In this document: positions 55,154-64,000 of the stretch, piece by piece
Layout: every line of letters begins with the position of its first letter
Numbering within the stretch: the first letter of the stretch is position 1
Origin: Aureibaculum flavum
Lineage (GTDB): Bacteria; Bacteroidota; Bacteroidia; Flavobacteriales; Flavobacteriaceae
NCBI RefSeq assembly: GCF_016406085.1
Contig: NZ_JAEHFJ010000001.1
Location: forward strand, 62,001-126,000
DNA: 64,000 nt
Direction: 5' to 3'
Made by a program: the position numbers and the translations under genes
The notes under the pieces: generated by a model
Told to the model about the DNA's origin: nothing
Database searches by the model: none
Seen by the model: the letters and a program-made list of their open reading frames with translations, nothing else

Positions 55154-56098
55154 TTATTGAGCTGCATAATAATATTCCGAATTTTCCAAAAATGATTTAA
55201 ATGGAATTATCTCATTATAATAATGCACCTTATCTTTTATAATAAAACGACCTTCTTTCGTATTCCAATCCAAAATAACACTTTTAAAAGTTATTATTGA
55301 GCTTAAGCTGTAAATATCATATAAGTGTTTCAAAACCTCACTTACAGCATCCATATTTTCAAATTGATCATCCTTTGAAATAAATTCTTCAATAATTTTA
55401 AAATCTGATTTACTTATATCTTTAAATTTTTTTTCAAGCAAATAGGGTAACGTCTCTTTGTTTTTTATCTTTTTAACCATAGTATTAATAAAACTATGCA
55501 GAAAAACATTATCATCATTATTTTCCAAAAAACTATACGTTAATAAGTCTCCCTTTTTAAATAAACCCAGTGGAATTAATTTAAGATTCAATTGTGTCTC
55601 AGTACCTTTTTGTGGAATCATTGCTTCTATATAAAAGCAACTATACTTTAATAATGGAATACTGGAAAGCTCTGGAAGAAAATCCTTAATACCGAAATTA
55701 TTTGGCAAAACCTGATTCAAATTACGATTTGAAGATAAGCTTCTATTGAAATAACGATTTACCATATTTTTCAACAACGTATATTCATTATTTTTGTCTT
55801 TATATGCCCCAACGACAGCTTTCAAATAGAATCTATTAATTTCTAAATAGCCATTCTTAGTATCATTAATCAACACATTGGAATTCATTTTATCTGACCA
55901 TTCCTCCCACTCTTGCCATCCTTTATTATCTATAAAGTTTTCAATCTTGCCATTATACCCCTCAAGATCATAGGTATCTAAAACCTGTTGCCATAATTTA
56001 ATTTCTAAAGATTCTTTCTGCTGGGAATGAACTGAATTATAAAAAAACAAAATAAATAGTATACTCAACGAGAATTGGAATTGTTTAAATTTTTCCAT
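55154..56098 (-). CDS. Exported protein of unknown function, coupled to the VWA-type protein
   Basis: A 314-residue protein with a signal peptide (about 1-25, with a Gln-rich start of the mature part, SQQKES). The mature protein is helical and charged, rich in Asn, Lys and aromatic residues, and not of a family I know. Its first codons overlap the end of the VWA-type gene upstream by 14 bases, so the two are translated from one mRNA and probably work together in the periplasm. It ends 57 bases before the CDF gene start. Confidence 0.55.
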   Translation of the reverse strand: MEKFKQFQFSLSILFILFFYNSVHSQQKESLEIKLWQQVLDTYDLEGYNGKIENFIDNKGWQEWEEWSDKMNSNVLINDTKNGYLEINRFYLKAVVGAYKDKNNEYTLLKNMVNRYFNRSLSSNRNLNQVLPNNFGIKDFLPELSSIPLLKYSCFYIEAMIPQKGTETQLNLKLIPLGLFKKGDLLTYSFLENNDDNVFLHSFINTMVKKIKNKETLPYLLEKKFKDISKSDFKIIEEFISKDDQFENMDAVSEVLKHLYDIYSLSSIITFKSVILDWNTKEGRFIIKDKVHYYNEIIPFKSFLENSEYYYAAQ

Positions 56099-58112
56099 AA
56101 TATTTTCTTATAAACCACTCTAAACTTAAACTCAATAACGTCAGTGCCAACAGCCATTGCCAATCAATTAATGATTGTATTTTCTCTTTACTTTTCTGAA
56201 TAATTTTATACCTATGGTCACTCGTCAATTTATCAAACAATTTTTCATATTTATCTATATGTGTAAAATCACCACCTGAAGAAGTTGCCAAAAGTTTTAA
56301 ATCTTTTGTATTAGCGGTTGATAACTGCTGTTCAATATCGAATGGTAAAATTAAAAAACTACCATATTTAATGCTACTTTTATCCTCTGTTTGTACAGAA
56401 AAGCTATAATCACCTGGTCTTAAATCTTTAAATAATACTTCATAATGATTCCCCATTAACGTAAATGGTATTTTAGCAGTTTCTTTTGTAGCCTTATTGG
56501 TTGCCGTTAAAACTAAACTTCCCTCTTTGTCAAAAACATAGGTAGCATCAAAATATTGAGCTTTAATAACGACATCTTGATTTGCATAATAAAAAGGAGC
56601 GTACTCAATCTCTAATCGATCATATTTTCTTGTTGATGATAAATATTGGACTAACTTATTAAAGAAATTATCAAACTTCTTAAATGAATTATCCTCCACA
56701 TGTTTTTGCATTCTCCATTTCCAGATATCACTACCTAATAATATTGCCCCTCTTCTATCATCTAAAGAATACGTTGCCAATAAAGGGTTTTTAGTTTCAA
56801 AATTTGAAATACGTTGAAAAAGAATTGTTTTATGTGGTACTTTAAATTTCAGTTCTCCAAAATATCCTTTCAACGGCGTTAGGTCTGCAAACTGAATATC
56901 TTCATTAATAAATTCATCATAATTTTCATTAAAAATAGGTACAAAACTTTCTATTTTTGACACATATTTTTTTGTAAAAAAAGGTTGAGCACTATTTAAA
57001 AAATTCCATTGAGTTGCTGCACCTGTTATTACAAAAACATTGGCTTTAACTGCTTCAATATCTTTAAATATTTTTTTAAACTTATTGTTTGGTTGATATA
57101 ATATAATTAATTGATAGTCTTTGTATTGAATATTTTTATTTAGATTATTTTCTACAACAACCTCATGCTGTTTGTTAGAAGATATAGACCTACTTATCAT
57201 ACCTATATCTGGATGATTAACAGCACTTAAAACTAAAATTTTAGCTTGCTCATTTACAACTTCTAAGCTAAAATTTTTATTATTATTAATTGTATTTTTT
57301 TCATTATTTAGGGGTGATATGGCACACCTATAATTCTGTATTCCTATATGGTTGGCTCCTAAATTAAATTGAACTTTCTGAGAAGAATTCTCACTAGAAA
57401 AATTTAATACTTTTCTAAAAATCACCTTACCATTTTGCGATACTGTAAAGTTTTGTTTTACATTTTCACTTCCATCATAATTGACAAAAATCTCTACAGG
57501 GAAATTATTATTAAGATTAGCGTATGAATTTACATTTACCTGAGTGATTTTTAAATCATCGTATTGCAAAGTGTCACCAACCACTACGGAATAAATAGGG
57601 TGTTTCGCCTTATAATAGGCGTAATTTGATCCTTGTGTTTGATTTCCATCGGTAATTAAAATAGTTGGGGCAACAATTTCCTTATGCAGTGCTTGAAGCT
57701 CTTGCAACGGCTTTACGATATTCGTTTCCGAAATATTAAAAGCAAAACTATCTTGCTCTTTTAATATATCTGAAAAGGCATAAAAATTAATATCAAACTT
57801 TTCGTTAAGAGCCTTGTTCCCTTTAATTTCAGAAACAAATGATGCCACTTTTTCTTCTGCCTTGGCATATGCTATAGAAGTAGAATTATCTACCAACACA
57901 TTTAATACAGGTTGAACATTTTCGATTACATTCGATTTAATCTTTGGATTTATCAATAGAACCAACAAAGAAAAAACAGATAAGAATCGCAAAAAGGTTA
58001 ATACAATATTAGTTCTACTGCGATCTTTGTTCTTATAATAATACTGAAAAAAAGCCATCATTAAAGCAATGATGGCGGCTAGAAGTATTAAAAAAATAGT
58101 GTTTGATGACAC
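56085..58112 (-). CDS. Membrane-anchored VWA-like protein
   Basis: A 675-residue protein with two N-terminal transmembrane helices (about 5-25 and 38-60) and one at the C terminus (about 650-668, WLLALTLLSLSLEWFIRKYYG). Between them lies a von Willebrand A-like domain (about 85-185) whose MIDAS sequence is VDNSTSIA (Asp-x-Ser-x-Ser) with a later TDGNQTQGSN loop. After it come beta-rich domains and a second alpha/beta part (about 290-460). The layout resembles Bat/YfbK-type inner-membrane proteins with a periplasmic metal-binding A-domain. It overlaps the next gene by 14 bases; fabG is upstream on the same strand, 62 bases away. Confidence 0.75.
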   Translation of the reverse strand: MSSNTIFLILLAAIIALMMAFFQYYYKNKDRSRTNIVLTFLRFLSVFSLLVLLINPKIKSNVIENVQPVLNVLVDNSTSIAYAKAEEKVASFVSEIKGNKALNEKFDINFYAFSDILKEQDSFAFNISETNIVKPLQELQALHKEIVAPTILITDGNQTQGSNYAYYKAKHPIYSVVVGDTLQYDDLKITQVNVNSYANLNNNFPVEIFVNYDGSENVKQNFTVSQNGKVIFRKVLNFSSENSSQKVQFNLGANHIGIQNYRCAISPLNNEKNTINNNKNFSLEVVNEQAKILVLSAVNHPDIGMISRSISSNKQHEVVVENNLNKNIQYKDYQLIILYQPNNKFKKIFKDIEAVKANVFVITGAATQWNFLNSAQPFFTKKYVSKIESFVPIFNENYDEFINEDIQFADLTPLKGYFGELKFKVPHKTILFQRISNFETKNPLLATYSLDDRRGAILLGSDIWKWRMQKHVEDNSFKKFDNFFNKLVQYLSSTRKYDRLEIEYAPFYYANQDVVIKAQYFDATYVFDKEGSLVLTATNKATKETAKIPFTLMGNHYEVLFKDLRPGDYSFSVQTEDKSSIKYGSFLILPFDIEQQLSTANTKDLKLLATSSGGDFTHIDKYEKLFDKLTSDHRYKIIQKSKEKIQSLIDWQWLLALTLLSLSLEWFIRKYYGKI

Positions 58113-58174
58113 CGATTTTAATTATTAGTTATTTAAAAGTATTGAATATGCTATTAATGTAATTAAAACGCCAC

Positions 58175-58921
58175 TTATGTTAGCATTCCGCCATCAACAT
58201 TCAACGTTTGACCTGTGATGTAACTAGACATATCAGAAGCTAAAAAGACACATGCATTAGCAATATCTTCTGGCGTTCCTCCACGTTTCAATGGAATACC
58301 TTCTCTCCATCCCTTTACAGTCTCTTCCGGTAACGCTGCTGTCATTTCTGTTTCAATAAACCCTGGAGCTATAGCATTACAACGTATATTTCTAGAACCT
58401 AATTCAAGAGCAACGGACTTTGTAAAACCTAAAATTCCTGCTTTTGATGCTGCGTAATTTGATTGTCCCGCATTACCTTTTACTCCAACGACAGAACTCA
58501 TGTTTATAATTGACCCCGAACGCTTCTTCATCATAGGCTTTATAACTGCCTTAGTCAAATTAAAAACTGACTTTAGGTTTACTTCAATTACTTTATCGAA
58601 ATCTTCTTCAGAGATACGTAGCAAGAGATTATCTTTAGTAATACCTGCATTATTTATTAAGACATCTATAGTACCAAACTCACTAATAACATCAGCGGCT
58701 AATTGTTGAGCGGCATCAAAGTTTGCAGCATTTGACTGAAAACCTTTAGCTTTTACACCATAAGATTGTAATTCCTTCTCTAATGCATTGGCAGCTTCAA
58801 CTGAAGCGTTGTACGTAAACGCTATATTAGAACCTTGTTTTGCAAAAACTTCAGCGATACCTTTTCCTATACCTCGTGAGGCTCCTGTAATTAATGTAGT
58901 TTTATTTTCTAGTAGTTTCAT
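58175..58921 (-). CDS. fabG: 3-oxoacyl-ACP reductase
   Basis: A 248-residue short-chain dehydrogenase of the FabG type: the cofactor loop TGASRGIGKG (12-21), NNAG (90-93), and catalytic Ser143, Tyr156 and Lys160 (YAASK). The C-terminal IAPGFIETEMTAALPEE and YITGQTLNVDGGM are FabG hallmarks. It reduces beta-ketoacyl-ACP with NADPH in fatty-acid elongation. The next gene downstream on the same strand is the VWA-type gene, 62 bases away; the M16 gene upstream ends at its own terminator, so fabG probably starts the transcript. Confidence 0.95.
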   Translation of the reverse strand: MKLLENKTTLITGASRGIGKGIAEVFAKQGSNIAFTYNASVEAANALEKELQSYGVKAKGFQSNAANFDAAQQLAADVISEFGTIDVLINNAGITKDNLLLRISEEDFDKVIEVNLKSVFNLTKAVIKPMMKKRSGSIINMSSVVGVKGNAGQSNYAASKAGILGFTKSVALELGSRNIRCNAIAPGFIETEMTAALPEETVKGWREGIPLKRGGTPEDIANACVFLASDMSSYITGQTLNVDGGMLT

Positions 58922-58973
58922 TTAAATATTTTTATAACATTCAAATATAAGAAAATACTTTAGCTTGAAATAA

Positions 58974-59010
58974 AAAAACCATCATCTAAATAGATTAGAC
59001 AATGGTTTTT
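58974..59010 (-). terminator. Terminator of the M16 peptidase gene
   Basis: AAAAACCAT ... ATGGTTTTT with an inner ATCT/AGAT pair. It lies 17 bases past the M16 stop on the minus strand and is followed by T-rich sequence. Confidence 0.7.
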
Positions 59011-59026
59011 CTTAGAATAAATATTG

Positions 59027-61994
59027 TTATTGCTTTACAGGCGTTATTTTATAATTAAATAAATAATCTACATCAAGCTCTGTAACTTTACCTAACTTCT
59101 TCAAGTCCTCTACATTTAAATCTTTTTTATTACCAATTACCAATGTGGTATATTTCTTTCCTTTAATATTCGTGTTAAAGAAATTAGACAAATCTTTTAA
59201 AGTAATATTTTGTACTTCATTATAAATTTCCTCTCTATTATCATAATCTAAACCTCTATTCTTTAATCTTTCGTAGCTCCAAAAAATATTAGATTTGGTA
59301 ATACGTTCCGCTGCAATTTGTTTTAACACAGCTTCTTTAGCGGAATTAAACTGCTTATCTGCTTCTGGCATATTATTCATTAATTCTAACATAGCATCAA
59401 CCGCTTGAGGCAACTTATTCGCTTGCGTACCTACATAACCATAAATATAATTAGAATCACCTTTTTTGTTTGCATCTGAATATGCTGCAAAAGCAGAATA
59501 AGCTAATGATTTAGATTCTCTAATTTCTTGAAAAACAATAGACGACAAACCACTGCCAAAGTAAGAATTAAAAACCCTGGATAAGGCCAATTCTTTTGGA
59601 TCAAACTGCTTTCCTTTAGAAAGAAAAATCAATTCAGATTGTACCATATCATAATCTGTAAAATAGACTTGGTCTCCTGTTTCTTTTTCAACGTACTCAA
59701 TGGGTTTTGGATACTCTTTCAAATTTTCAGGTACGATATGAGCGGTATTCATGGCTACAACAGTAGCATCTACATCTTTACCATAATAAAATACACGTTG
59801 CTTATAATTTTTTAAGTCTTTTAATAAGTTTACCAAATCCGTTGGACTAATTGCATACAACTCCTCAGCTGTGTATATATTTCTTAAACGAGAATTTTCA
59901 CCATACTTAGCGTAGCTGTACAATCCATTCCATAGGATATTTCCTTTTTGAGTTTTACTATCTACCCTATCTTTTAATATCTTTTCTACATACTTCTTAT
60001 ACGTTTCTTCATTCGCTTCTGAATGATCCCATAAGTCTTCTAACAAACCTAAACCTTTATCTAGGTTTTCATTTAATCCTGATATATAAACATAAGATTT
60101 ATCCCCTTGTGCTTGTACTCCGTAAGATACTCCAAGTTTATAAAATTCTTTTTTAAGATTTTCTGGTGACAACTTCTCCGTTCCTAAAAAATCTAAATAA
60201 CCAACAGCTAATGACAATTGTTTATTACTATCACTTCCCATATCAAAAATAATATTCAAGTCAAAAAGGTCATTATTTTTGTTCTCTACGTAATCAACAT
60301 TTATTCCACTGGATAGGGATGTATGTTTTATTTCATTTTTGTAATCGACAAATCTTGGTTTTAAATCCTGTGATACTTCAGTATTAAATTGCTTTACATA
60401 ATCAGATTGCATATCTCTATTTACTTCTATAGGTGTAATACCAGGGTTTTCAACTTTTACAATTGACTTATCTTCACCTTTACGCTTATAAGTAAGCACA
60501 TAATTATTAGTATAGAAATTATTTGCAAAATCAACCAATTGTTGCTTTGAAATCTTTTTAAGATCGTCTAAAAACTTTACTTTGTTAGCCCAATCTTCAT
60601 GATGTATAAAAGCATCATAGTACATTGAAGCTAATGCACTATTATTTTCGTATTGCCTTGTTCTACTTAATTTTAAATCATTTACCACAGCCTCAATCAT
60701 CCATTCTTCGAATTCACCTTTTTTTAATTTTTCAATTTGTTCTAAAAGTAAATCTTTTACTTCATCTAATGTCTGCCCTTCTTTAGGGCTACCTGTAAAT
60801 GAATGATAGCCATAATCATTTAAAAAAGTTGGTGAACAACTTGCATTTTGAACAGCCTGTTTTTGATTTAAGTTTAAGTCAATTAAACCTGCTTCTCCGT
60901 TTGCCAAAATCATATCGGCAAGCGTCATTAATTTCTCCTCTTCGGTTCCTACTCCTTGAGATCGAAAGGCTACAGAAACACTTTCTGATGTTGGCCCAAA
61001 CACTTCATTAACAATAGGAGAAGTTATAGGGTCTTCTTTAGGTAAAGTGGGATGAGTAACCTCTTTATTTTCTAATTTCCCAAAAGTCTTATTAACATTT
61101 TTAATCGTTTCTTCAAAATCTATATCACCAACCAATATCAATGCCATATTATTTGGGACATAATACGTATTAAAATAGTTGTGAATAGCAATCATGGAAG
61201 GATTTTTTAAATGCTCTGCCGTTCCAATAGTCGATTGTTGACCATAAGGATGATTTGGAAACAATCCCTTTAACATGGATGCATAAACTTTTCTATAATC
61301 ATTATCTTGACCTCTATTAAACTCTTCGAAAACAGCTTCAAGTTCTGTATGAAATAAACGCAACACCAATTGACTGAATCGCTCTCCTTCTAAGTTTAAC
61401 CATTTATTCAACTCATTAGAAGGAATTTTATTATGATAGACCGTTTCCTCAAACCAAGTATGTGCATTTGTACCTTGTGCACCAATAGAAGCAGTCATCT
61501 TATCATATTCATTCGCTATCGCAAATTTTGAAGCTTCCTAAAGAAACACTATCAATTTTCCTATAAACGTCCTTTTTCTTATCAGCGTCCGTTTCAGCTT
61601 TATGCTCCTCATATAAATCTGAAATTTGAGATAAATATTCTTGTTCTGTTTTCCAATCAGCCGTTCCAAACTCTTCTGTTCCTTTAAACAGCATATGCTC
61701 TAGATAATGAGCTAAGCCTGTAGTCTCTTTGGGGTCATAATTTGAACCCGCTCTTACCGCAATGTACGTTTGTATTTTAGGTTCGTCTGTATTTTTACTT
61801 AAATAAACTTTTAATCCATTTTCTAAGGTATATAAGCGTAACCCAGTCGGATCGTTACTAACTGTTTCGTAATTAAAATTGTTGGCATCCGTTTGTTTTT
61901 CAGCAGTATAATCGCCTTTTTCACTTGAATTACCTTTACAACCAATTAATACAGTTAAAAAAGCAAACATAAATAAAAGATGTATTCTTCTCAT
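59027..61994 (-). pseudogene. M16 (insulinase-type) metallopeptidase lipoprotein, broken by one frameshift
   Basis: Two frames, 61509-61994 (N-terminal) and 59027 to about 61536 (C-terminal), join into one M16 protein of about 988 residues if one base is removed from the CC at 61537-61538. Then TCTTTAGAAGCTTCA reads SLEASKFAIANEYDKMTAS in one frame. The N-terminal piece has a lipoprotein signal (MRRIHLLFMFAFLTVLIGC, Cys19) and the zinc motif HYLEH (His96, Glu99, His100). The third zinc ligand, probably a Glu in ELEAVFEEFN, is on the other piece, so neither half can be active alone. A later ATG (61498) is not a natural start. The cause could be a true mutation, a sequencing error or, less likely, programmed frameshifting. 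Confidence 0.85.
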
Positions 61995-62121
61995 TTTAAA
62001 AATTTTAGTTTGTTGAATGTGTTTCCCAAATATACTCAATAGTATTAATTAGAATTAAAAATTTAACATAAACAGCCTAATTTTAACGATTTACGTGTCA
62101 CAATTTATAAAAAATCATAAA

Positions 62122-62154
62122 AAAAGCCTGTTTGAGATATTCAAACAGGCTTTT
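62122..62154 (-). terminator. Intrinsic terminator of sucD
   Basis: A 14-base perfect stem (AAAAGCCTGTTTGA and its complement) with loop GATAT, 22 bases past the sucD stop on the minus strand. Confidence 0.9.
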
Positions 62155-62176
62155 ATATATTTTAACTGGAATAATT

Positions 62177-63055
62177 TTAGAGCACTCCTAAAACTTCCGC
62201 AACTTTTAATCCAATTTCAGCTGGAGAATCCACAACGTGAATACCATTTTCTGCCAAAATTTTCATTTTAGCTTGAGCAGTATCATCACTTCCTCCAACA
62301 ATAGCACCTGCGTGCCCCATAGTTCTTCCTTTAGGAGCAGTTTGCCCTGCAATAAATCCGATTACCGGCTTTCTATTACCATCTGCTTTAATCCATCTCG
62401 CAGCATCAGCTTCTAATTGACCTCCAATTTCACCAATCATAACTATACATTCAGTTTCATCATCATTCATCAATAATTCAACTGCCTCTTTAGTTGTTGT
62501 ACCAATAATTGGATCTCCACCTATACCAATTGCTGTTGTAATACCTAAACCTTGTTTTACAACTTGATCTGCTGCCTCATAAGTTAAAGTACCTGATTTA
62601 GATATAATACCTACTTTACCTTTTTTAAACACAAAGCCTGGCATAATACCTACTTTAGCTTCACCTGGAGTTATAACACCTGGACAGTTAGGGCCAATTA
62701 ATCTACAATCTCTATCTTGGATATACGCCTTTACTTTTACCATATCTGCAACAGGAATTCCTTCCGTAATACAAATAATTACTTTTATTCCCGCTTCGGC
62801 AGCTTCCATAATTGCGTCCGCAGCAAAAGCTGGCGGTACAAAAATGATACTGGTATCAGCATTTGCTTTTGCGACTGCTTCTGAAACTGTATTATAAACA
62901 GGTCTATCTAAATGTTTTTGCCCTCCTTTACCTGGAGTTACACCACCAACTACATTGGTACCATATTCTATCATTTGAGTAGCATGAAATGTACCCTCAC
63001 TACCTGTAAATCCTTGGACAATTACTTTTGAATCTTTATTTACTAAAACGCTCAT
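62177..63055 (-). CDS. sucD: Succinyl-CoA ligase, alpha subunit
   Basis: A 292-residue protein of usual length with a CoA-binding Rossmann domain ([19 protein letters not shown]), [20 protein letters not shown] and the phosphorylated His248 in [14 protein letters not shown]. With SucC it converts succinyl-CoA to succinate with ATP or GTP formation in the citric acid cycle. The lpxD-type gene upstream on the same strand ends 93 bases before its start, so it may share a transcript. sucC is not in the window, as in other flavobacteria where the subunits are apart. Confidence 0.96.
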   Translation of the reverse strand: MSVLVNKDSKVIVQGFTGSEGTFHATQMIEYGTNVVGGVTPGKGGQKHLDRPVYNTVSEAVAKANADTSIIFVPPAFAADAIMEAAEAGIKVIICITEGIPVADMVKVKAYIQDRDCRLIGPNCPGVITPGEAKVGIMPGFVFKKGKVGIISKSGTLTYEAADQVVKQGLGITTAIGIGGDPIIGTTTKEAVELLMNDDETECIVMIGEIGGQLEADAARWIKADGNRKPVIGFIAGQTAPKGRTMGHAGAIVGGSDDTAQAKMKILAENGIHVVDSPAEIGLKVAEVLGVL

Positions 63056-63148
63056 TTTTAGTTATTGGTTATTAATTATTATATCAATTGCTTCAAATTC
63101 TTTAACACAAAAGTAATTCTTACAACTAACTTTAAAAAATTATTAGGA

Positions 63149-64000
63149 TTAAATATTATTTACTTTACTAATTAGTTCGGGTAACAACCTTATTCCTGCC
63201 AATTCTCTGTATTTCTTCCTTGCCTCGTCACATGGTGATCCAAAATAAGATTTACCACCTTCTAAATCTCCGCCCACACCAGATTGTGCATAAACAATTG
63301 CTTTCTTCCCTATAGTAATTCCACTAATAACACCTACTTGGCCCCATAAGGTAACTTCATCTTCTAAAACAGTACAACCTGCTATACCAACATGCGAAGC
63401 TATCAAACACTTTTTTCCAATTACAGTGTCATGTGCAATTTGAACCTGATTATCAATTTTTGTTCCTTCCTTGATATGTGTATTACCTGTAACCCCTCTA
63501 TCAATGGTACATGAAGCTCCAATATCTACATTATCTTCAATAATTATACTTCCACAGGATATTAATTTATCAAATCCCGTTTCCCTATTTTTATAATAAA
63601 ATGCATCTGAACCCAAAATAGTACCCGCATGTATAGTAACGTTATTACCAATAGTACAACCGTCATAAATGACAACATTGGGATGGATAAGGCAGTTTTT
63701 ACCAATTATTACATTATTACCTAAAAACACATTCGGTTGAATAATTGTTCCCTCACCTATTACTGCCGTTTCTGAAATAGCTTTATCTGCTTTTTGAAAA
63801 GGATTAAAATATTTGGCAAGCTTACTGAAGTCGCGAAAAGGATCGTCAGATATCAATAACGCTTTTCCTTCTGGACAAGCGACATTTTTATTAATTAAAA
63901 CTACGGATGCCGCAGAATTTAATGCCTTATCATAATATTTAGGATGGTCTACAAATACAATGTCACCTTCTTCAACAACATGAATTTCATTCATTCCTAA
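63149..64000 (-). CDS. LpxD-type UDP-3-O-acylglucosamine N-acyltransferase, cut by the window edge
   Basis: The frame is open to the last base; the residues before MNEIHVVE (Leu-Gly) continue it, so the true start lies beyond 64000 and the internal ATG at 63994 should not be used. About 283 residues are visible: an N-terminal uridine-binding-like part and at least six left-handed beta-helix hexapeptide turns (IIQPNVFLGNNVIIGKN, VTIHAGTILGSDAFYY, HDTVIGKKCLIASHVGIAG), with a catalytic-type His in the IAHDTVIG segment. It belongs to the LpxD family and would add a hydroxyacyl chain in lipid A synthesis. Flavobacteria often have a second LpxD-like protein next to sucD, so this may be the paralog rather than LpxD itself. 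Confidence 0.8.
   Translation of the reverse strand, partial: LGMNEIHVVEEGDIVFVDHPKYYDKALNSAASVVLINKNVACPEGKALLISDDPFRDFSKLAKYFNPFQKADKAISETAVIGEGTIIQPNVFLGNNVIIGKNCLIHPNVVIYDGCTIGNNVTIHAGTILGSDAFYYKNRETGFDKLISCGSIIIEDNVDIGASCTIDRGVTGNTHIKEGTKIDNQVQIAHDTVIGKKCLIASHVGIAGCTVLEDEVTLWGQVGVISGITIGKKAIVYAQSGVGGDLEGGKSYFGSPCDEARKKYRELAGIRLLPELISKVNNI

Overview
The window is AT-rich, densely coded chromosomal DNA of a member of the Bacteroidota, most likely a marine Flavobacteriaceae. This rests on gene content (flavobacterial-type short SSB, PgpH, DUF6327, DUF2200, the gyrA-TPR and lpxD/sucD pairings, lipoproteins with an acidic stretch after the lipid Cys), on the near absence of Shine-Dalgarno sequences, and on several matches to the Bacteroidota -7 promoter box TAnnTTTG. 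I see no CRISPR array, rRNA operon, prophage or complete insertion sequence.

Layout. (1) 1-5839: two divergent alpha/beta hydrolases and a plus-strand run of an ATP-grasp enzyme with a histone-H1-like lysine-rich tail, a GCS2/YbdK-type amidoligase, a class I glutamine amidotransferase and a second ATP-grasp-like enzyme. This looks like a pathway for an unknown amide- or peptide-bonded product and is the best candidate for an undescribed system. (2) 5920-11018: a short ssb, a surface lipoprotein, and the pta-ackA acetate/ATP module. (3) 11083-18882, all minus strand: an envelope and osmotic-stress block with cardiolipin synthase, DUF2383, DUF1328, a lipoprotein, MscS, DUF6327-holin-like-YtxH, and the c-di-AMP phosphodiesterase PgpH. 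(4) 19077-27759: thiolase plus an NlpC/P60-like protein whose nucleophile Cys is Ser, then a TPR protein, gyrA and clpC. (5) 27914-38720: small unknowns, DUF2200, recQ preceded by a decayed second ssb, an RluA-type pseudouridine synthase, a methyltransferase, katG and a secreted unknown. (6) 38822-49567: hutH, a TlpA-like lipoprotein, an AI-2E-type permease, a THUMP-like methyltransferase and a cytosolic NAD-linked formate dehydrogenase operon, interrupted between its two subunit genes by a GxxExxY gene bounded by inverted repeats. (7) 49611-64000: accA, a phosphoribosyltransferase, aroK, tRNA-Lys and tRNA-Leu, an SPFH protein, a CDF metal exporter, a VWA-type membrane protein, fabG, a frameshifted M16 peptidase, sucD and a partial lpxD-type gene.

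Functionally most of the window is ordinary: central carbon (pta, ackA, sucD, accA, fabG, thiolase), nucleic-acid maintenance (ssb, recQ, gyrA), stress defence (clpC, katG, MscS, PgpH) and envelope upkeep. The unusual parts are the amidoligase cluster, the ssb relic with a strictly conserved upstream element, the inverted-repeat GxxExxY insertion, the Cys-to-Ser NlpC/P60 protein and the single-base frameshift that splits the M16 zinc site. All alignments and counts were made by eye.
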